35,745 nucleotides of DNA, taken from positions 1-35,745 of the forward strand of contig CAZZBK010000049.1 in NCBI GenBank assembly GCA_964652155.1, in the 5' to 3' direction. Positions 34,814-35,745 of the stretch are shown piece after piece. The DNA is from CAZZBK01 sp964652155. GTDB lineage: Bacteria > Planctomycetota > Planctomycetia > Pirellulales > PNKZ01. The notes under the pieces were generated by a model, which saw only the letters and a program-made list of their open reading frames with translations, was not told where the DNA came from and made no database searches. How positions within the stretch are numbered: the stretch's first letter is position 1; the number at the start of each line of letters is the position of its first letter. The position numbers and the translations under genes were made by a program.

Positions 34814-35745
34814 ATGACCAAGCATATTTTCGTGACCGGCGGTGTGGTCAGCTCGCTCGGCAAAGGGCTCTCTAGCGCCAGTGTTGGCATGTTGCTCGAA
34901 CGACGCGGCCTGCGGGTCCGCATGCAGAAGCTCGACCCCTACATCAACGTCGACCCGGGCACGATGAGCCCCTACCAGCACGGCGAAGTTTTCGTGCTCG
35001 ACGACGGCAGCGAAACCGACCTCGACCTGGGACACTACGAGCGATTCACCCACGGACCGCTCACCCGCGACTCGAACTACACCACCGGACAGATTTATCT
35101 CTCGGTGATCAACAAGGAACGCCGCGGCGAGTTTCTGGGCAAGACCGTGCAGGTGATTCCGCACATCACCAACGAGATCAAGGCTTGCATTGCCAAGCTG
35201 GCTCGCGACGACGTCGACGTGGTCATCACCGAAATTGGCGGCACGGTCGGCGACATCGAGAGCCAGCCGTTCCTCGAGGCGATTCGTCAATTCTCGCTCG
35301 ACGTGGGCAAAGAGAACTGCCTGTACATCCACCTGACCCTGGTGCCGTACCTGAAGGCGGCCGGCGAGCTCAAAACAAAACCGACGCAGCATTCGGTTGG
35401 CCAGTTGCGGCAAATTGGCATCCAGCCCGACGTGCTGATCTGCCGCACCGAGCGGGGCATTAGCCGTGATGACCGCGAGAAGATTGCCTTGTTCTGCAAT
35501 GTGCCGCTCGAGGCCGTGATCGAGGAGCGCGACAAGGACTTTTCGATCTATGAGGTGCCGCTGAGCCTGGTCAACAACAAGCTCGACGAGCTCATCGTCA
35601 AGCGGCTGGGGCTCAACGCTGGCCCGCTCAATCTCGACGACTGGCGCGACCTGTTGCACCGGCTCCGCAACCCCAAGCACGAGATCAGCATCGCCGTGGT
35701 GGGCAAGTACGCCGAACACCGCGACGCCTACAAGTCGATCTACGA
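34814..35745 (+). CDS. pyrG: CTP synthase, N-terminal part (runs off the window)
   Basis: CTP synthase makes CTP from UTP, ATP and glutamine. The visible 310 residues are the synthetase (amidoligase) domain: MTKHIFVTGGVVSSLGKGLS with the ATP-binding loop, MQKLDPYINVDPGTMSPYQH, GEVFVLDDGSETDLDLGHYE, then TTGQIYLSVINKERRGEFLG, KTVQVIPHITNEIK, ITEIGGTVGDIESQPF and KTKPTQHSVGQLRQIGIQPD. The C-terminal glutaminase domain lies beyond position 35745. The ATG at 34814 gives the exact conserved N terminus. Confidence 0.98.
   Translation, partial: MTKHIFVTGGVVSSLGKGLSSASVGMLLERRGLRVRMQKLDPYINVDPGTMSPYQHGEVFVLDDGSETDLDLGHYERFTHGPLTRDSNYTTGQIYLSVINKERRGEFLGKTVQVIPHITNEIKACIAKLARDDVDVVITEIGGTVGDIESQPFLEAIRQFSLDVGKENCLYIHLTLVPYLKAAGELKTKPTQHSVGQLRQIGIQPDVLICRTERGISRDDREKIALFCNVPLEAVIEERDKDFSIYEVPLSLVNNKLDELIVKRLGLNAGPLNLDDWRDLLHRLRNPKHEISIAVVGKYAEHRDAYKSIY

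Noticed and set aside
34760..35719. Minus-strand open frame of 319 codons at the right end
   Set aside because: Antisense shadow of pyrG, which has all its conserved motifs on the plus strand.

Overview
The window looks like chromosomal DNA of a high-GC planctomycete, most probably of the Pirellulales type. This is an inference from gene content: secreted WD40, FG-GAP and BNR-propeller proteins, a eukaryote-like serine/threonine kinase with a sensor domain, a very short lysine-tailed protein, sparse operons, and GC-rich coding DNA that throws long antisense shadow frames. I see no rRNA, tRNA, CRISPR array, insertion sequence or prophage. A run of 100 N (24123-24222) marks an unresolved assembly gap.

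Region 1 (1-9036, all minus strand) is the replication-origin neighbourhood. In transcription order it holds a site-2 (M50) protease, a cysteine desulfurase, dnaA, a 285-bp spacer that looks like a replication origin, dnaN, dciA (DUF721) and gyrB. A low-GC Mrr-like nuclease lies downstream. recF is absent from its usual place. The DnaA lacks room for a normal domain I and has changes in Walker B and sensor II, while the helicase-loading candidate dciA lies directly behind dnaN.

Region 2 (9037-17820) is mixed housekeeping and envelope: a Nudix hydrolase, an LptF/LptG-type permease, a WD40 protein, a 50-residue lysine-tailed protein, a tandem-GGDEF diguanylate cyclase, NAD kinase, a secreted protein of unknown function, a DUF433/DUF5615 toxin-antitoxin-like pair and apt.

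Region 3 (17841-26209) is rich in sensing and exported proteins. It holds a Ser/Thr kinase with an external Cache-like sensor, a D-2-hydroxyacid dehydrogenase and a BNR sialidase-like protein in one minus-strand row. Then come a glycine-rich secreted protein, a ceramidase-like protein broken by the assembly gap, and a seven-repeat FG-GAP protein. Two large palindromic elements (23627-23676 and 24891-24975) sit between these genes.

Region 4 (26210-35745) holds an MMPL/RND exporter, an EF-G-like GTPase with hisA upstream, a Fic protein split by a frameshift in low-GC DNA, a YiiX-like cysteine hydrolase, and the start of pyrG, which runs off the right edge.

The strongest candidate for something not well described is the origin module: a reduced DnaA next to dciA, with a spacer that combines an AT-rich tract, a near-consensus DnaA box and three helically phased GTCGAC sites.
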